Assembly: GCA_031841125.1 (NCBI GenBank)
Contig: CM063106.1
Coordinates: 31,616,001-31,680,000, forward strand
Direction: 5' to 3'
DNA from: Acanthococcus lagerstroemiae
Taxonomy: Eukaryota; Arthropoda; Insecta; Hemiptera; Eriococcidae
DNA length: 64,000 bases
Part shown: piece by piece, positions 61,913 through 64,000 of the stretch
Position numbering within the stretch: the stretch's first letter is position 1
Layout of the letters: each line of letters starts with the position of its first letter
The notes under the pieces: generated by a model
What the model was told of the DNA's origin: nothing
Databases searched by the model: none
Seen by the model: only the letters and a program-made list of their open reading frames with translations
Position numbers and translations under genes: made by a program

Positions 61913-64000
61913 CTGAAAACAAAGACATTAATACACGTCATTAATATTAGGGCATTTTAACTCCAAAGTTAAAGATTGTCAGTTCGTATACACAAGTTTT
62001 TCAAGTACCGGATTTACAGCGAGCCATAGCCCGAACAAAACACAACTTCCATCCGCCCTCAGGAAAGCTAATAGGGATTTTCATTGAGAGAAAATCTACC
62101 CTTCCACACTTTCCCAGCTAATCAGCCATCATACCACCACAGACTTATTCAGCATAAATGAAGAAAAATACCTATATCGACGGAGTACATTTTTCAACAA
62201 AACCAAAATACAAAATTAATCAAATTTTTGATTTGAAAACAAAGATAGTGGTAACATCAGGTAACCTTCTACGTTATAACTGAGCTCTATAAGGTGTTAA
62301 CCATTCCCCTCTAAAAGGAGTCTACGACGTTCTACCAACTTTCGAACTTCAGACGGAAAATTTACGAGAAACTGTCGAAATAAGAGTTCCCTGAGTTGCA
62401 GTCGATGATTTCGAAATTGGTCATGAATCGGGCTCCAAAATGCAAGTTTTAGGCTTGAAATGGGCAGAATGAACTTGACCTATAAAATCAAAGATCAAAA
62501 CAGAAGTTTTTGTGGCCACTGATGTCGAATTCGTCACTGAACTTTTAATCCGATCCCAAAATTGGGGCCGGTAGATTAAATCTCAGGCAAGAACTTGAAA
62601 TTTTAAAGAACGAGTAGAGAAATGTCAAATCTCATGAAATATTATTCAGAATTACCGATCTCAAGAAACCGGTATTTCAATAGTTGGTTCGACTTATACA
62701 TTTAAATCAATTTTTCGATTTTGAAAGATCATAGCCGAGCGATTCTACACAGAAGGTGATGAGATATTCGAATATAACGACCAAAAGTCCTCTACTTCGA
62801 TTTTCAGCTCGAGAGACAATTTTGCTGCCTCTCAAAAGTGAAACTTCGATTTAGAGTTCAAACCGGGGTTAAATTAAATAACTGACGGTGTATTCTAAAT
62901 CAGAGACCCGAAGAAACTTTACTTAGATACGATTCAACTTTTAGAGTCAATATTAATTTCGTCAATTTCGTATTTGAAATTACAAGTTTTGGGGGCCAAA
63001 TAGGGACCACACTACCTTTTACGAGTTTATGTGAGCTGTCAATTTTCGGGAGGCTTTATAATTGTATATTGTTAGCCCGGAAGCTAATGGAAGGTACTCT
63101 GAATTATTTCATGCAAAGGGGTCACTGGGCACATTTGTAGTAAAGACCCTCAGGAATATTTTAAGAAATGTTACCAATCCTGGACTCCACATCGAGCCTC
63201 GCAGGGGGTCATTGCCTCCGTCCTCAATGTTTACTCAATAATTTCTCAACCGTAAGTTGTGCTGCAAAGGTACGACTAGCAAAATTATTCTACTCTGAAT
63301 GTCACATGAGAATGAGTTCTTACAATTATTTGTATTTTAACTCTCCCTTCAAACGGAGGAACACAAATGTGCCCATATAATGCAACACTTCAATATTGGT
63401 CTCATGAGAGTAAACACAGAATTTCAGCATTTTTGTGGTCTCACCGAATTTACAGAACGGAAGGGGGCAAATCTCTCTCGGGCTGGAATTTTTTCTCCCT
63501 CTTCCCTTCTCCACTTAGATACCACATTTTGACATTTTTTAATTTATATTTTCAAACAATAACTTTCTTATCACAACTTTCTACTCCTTTTACTGGTTCG
63601 AATCACCGAATCGAAATATCAGCTGTAGAGAGGTTTCAAGATGGCAGAATTCGATTCCGATCATGGTTCGGCTGAAAATTGAAAACTTTGGCATCTGGGA
63701 GGGGGCGGGTGCTCAAAATTTTCATGAAATGCAACATGGGTGTCCCATTTAGGGGTTTAAGAGTCGCTGAACTCACTTCCAACAACAATCTGCCCTTAAT
63801 TTACAAACCGTAGCATCTAAAAGCGAGCGGTGGGCTCAAACCACTACTTGTAGATTGCGGTACATAAAGTGAGGAAAGGCTTGACATCTTGAGTGTAAGG
63901 GGGAAAAGGTAAATGAAGACTGTCGGAAAAACAACACTAGTTAGATAATCAGACTGTTATCACTCATCAGTTTGCCTCGCATGTATTACATGAAGTGTTT
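61913..64000. other. Upstream cora intron, nothing recognised
   Basis: The missing start of the FERM F1 lobe (or a 5' UTR exon) should lie here or beyond 64000. I found no minus-strand segment resembling the conserved F1 beginning. Confidence 0.35.

Overview
The window is a piece of an intron-rich, AT-rich arthropod genome, most likely an insect. It shows spliced genes with GT/AG introns, a coracle-type protein 4.1 gene, abundant hAT, pogo, Harbinger and non-LTR elements, and a tRNA-derived SINE. A hemipteran is plausible from the mix of elements, but the sequence alone does not fix the order. There is one 500-N assembly gap.

Layout. (1) About 1-11.1 kb: the last three exons of an unrecognised plus-strand gene with a His-rich C-terminus. 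Its 7.3-kb last intron holds a non-LTR element that is interrupted by a second one, with a 13-bp target-site duplication. The inner element carries a ~2.2-kb satellite block with an inverted end. (2) 11.2-18.5 kb: two GC-rich R1-like retrotransposon copies, one minus-strand (endonuclease and RT) and one plus-strand (ORF1 only). The second has split a terminal-inverted-repeat element, which is recognisable because related copies occur at 34.8 and 41.8 kb. (3) 18.9-19.5 kb: a hAT-type element nested inside another hAT-type element, each with its own 8-bp duplication. (4) 19.9-22.5 kb: an intronless plus-strand gene for the FIRRM (C1orf112) recombination regulator. (5) 24-31.3 kb: LINE fragments and a minus-strand gene whose acidic middle exon is present in three diverged copies. 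Two of these copies sit next to a 33-bp minisatellite inside a segmental duplication. (6) 32-62 kb: a minus-strand coracle/protein 4.1 gene, from the FERM F1 lobe at 61.9 kb to the 4.1 C-terminal domain at 32.0 kb. I could place 24 coding exons with matching splice phases. One short F2 exon was not found, and the N-terminal exon(s) probably lie beyond the window.

The coracle gene is the main content. Its FERM and FERM-adjacent exons are conventional, as is its C-terminal domain. Between them is a large run of phase 0-0 exons, several of which look like diverged copies of one ~111-nt cassette, plus one 723-nt exon built of about a dozen 15-residue repeats. Coracle links membrane proteins of insect septate junctions to the cytoskeleton, so this would be a modular, probably alternatively spliced, disordered spacer. 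FIRRM works with FIGNL1 in RAD51 control. The three genes have no evident shared pathway.
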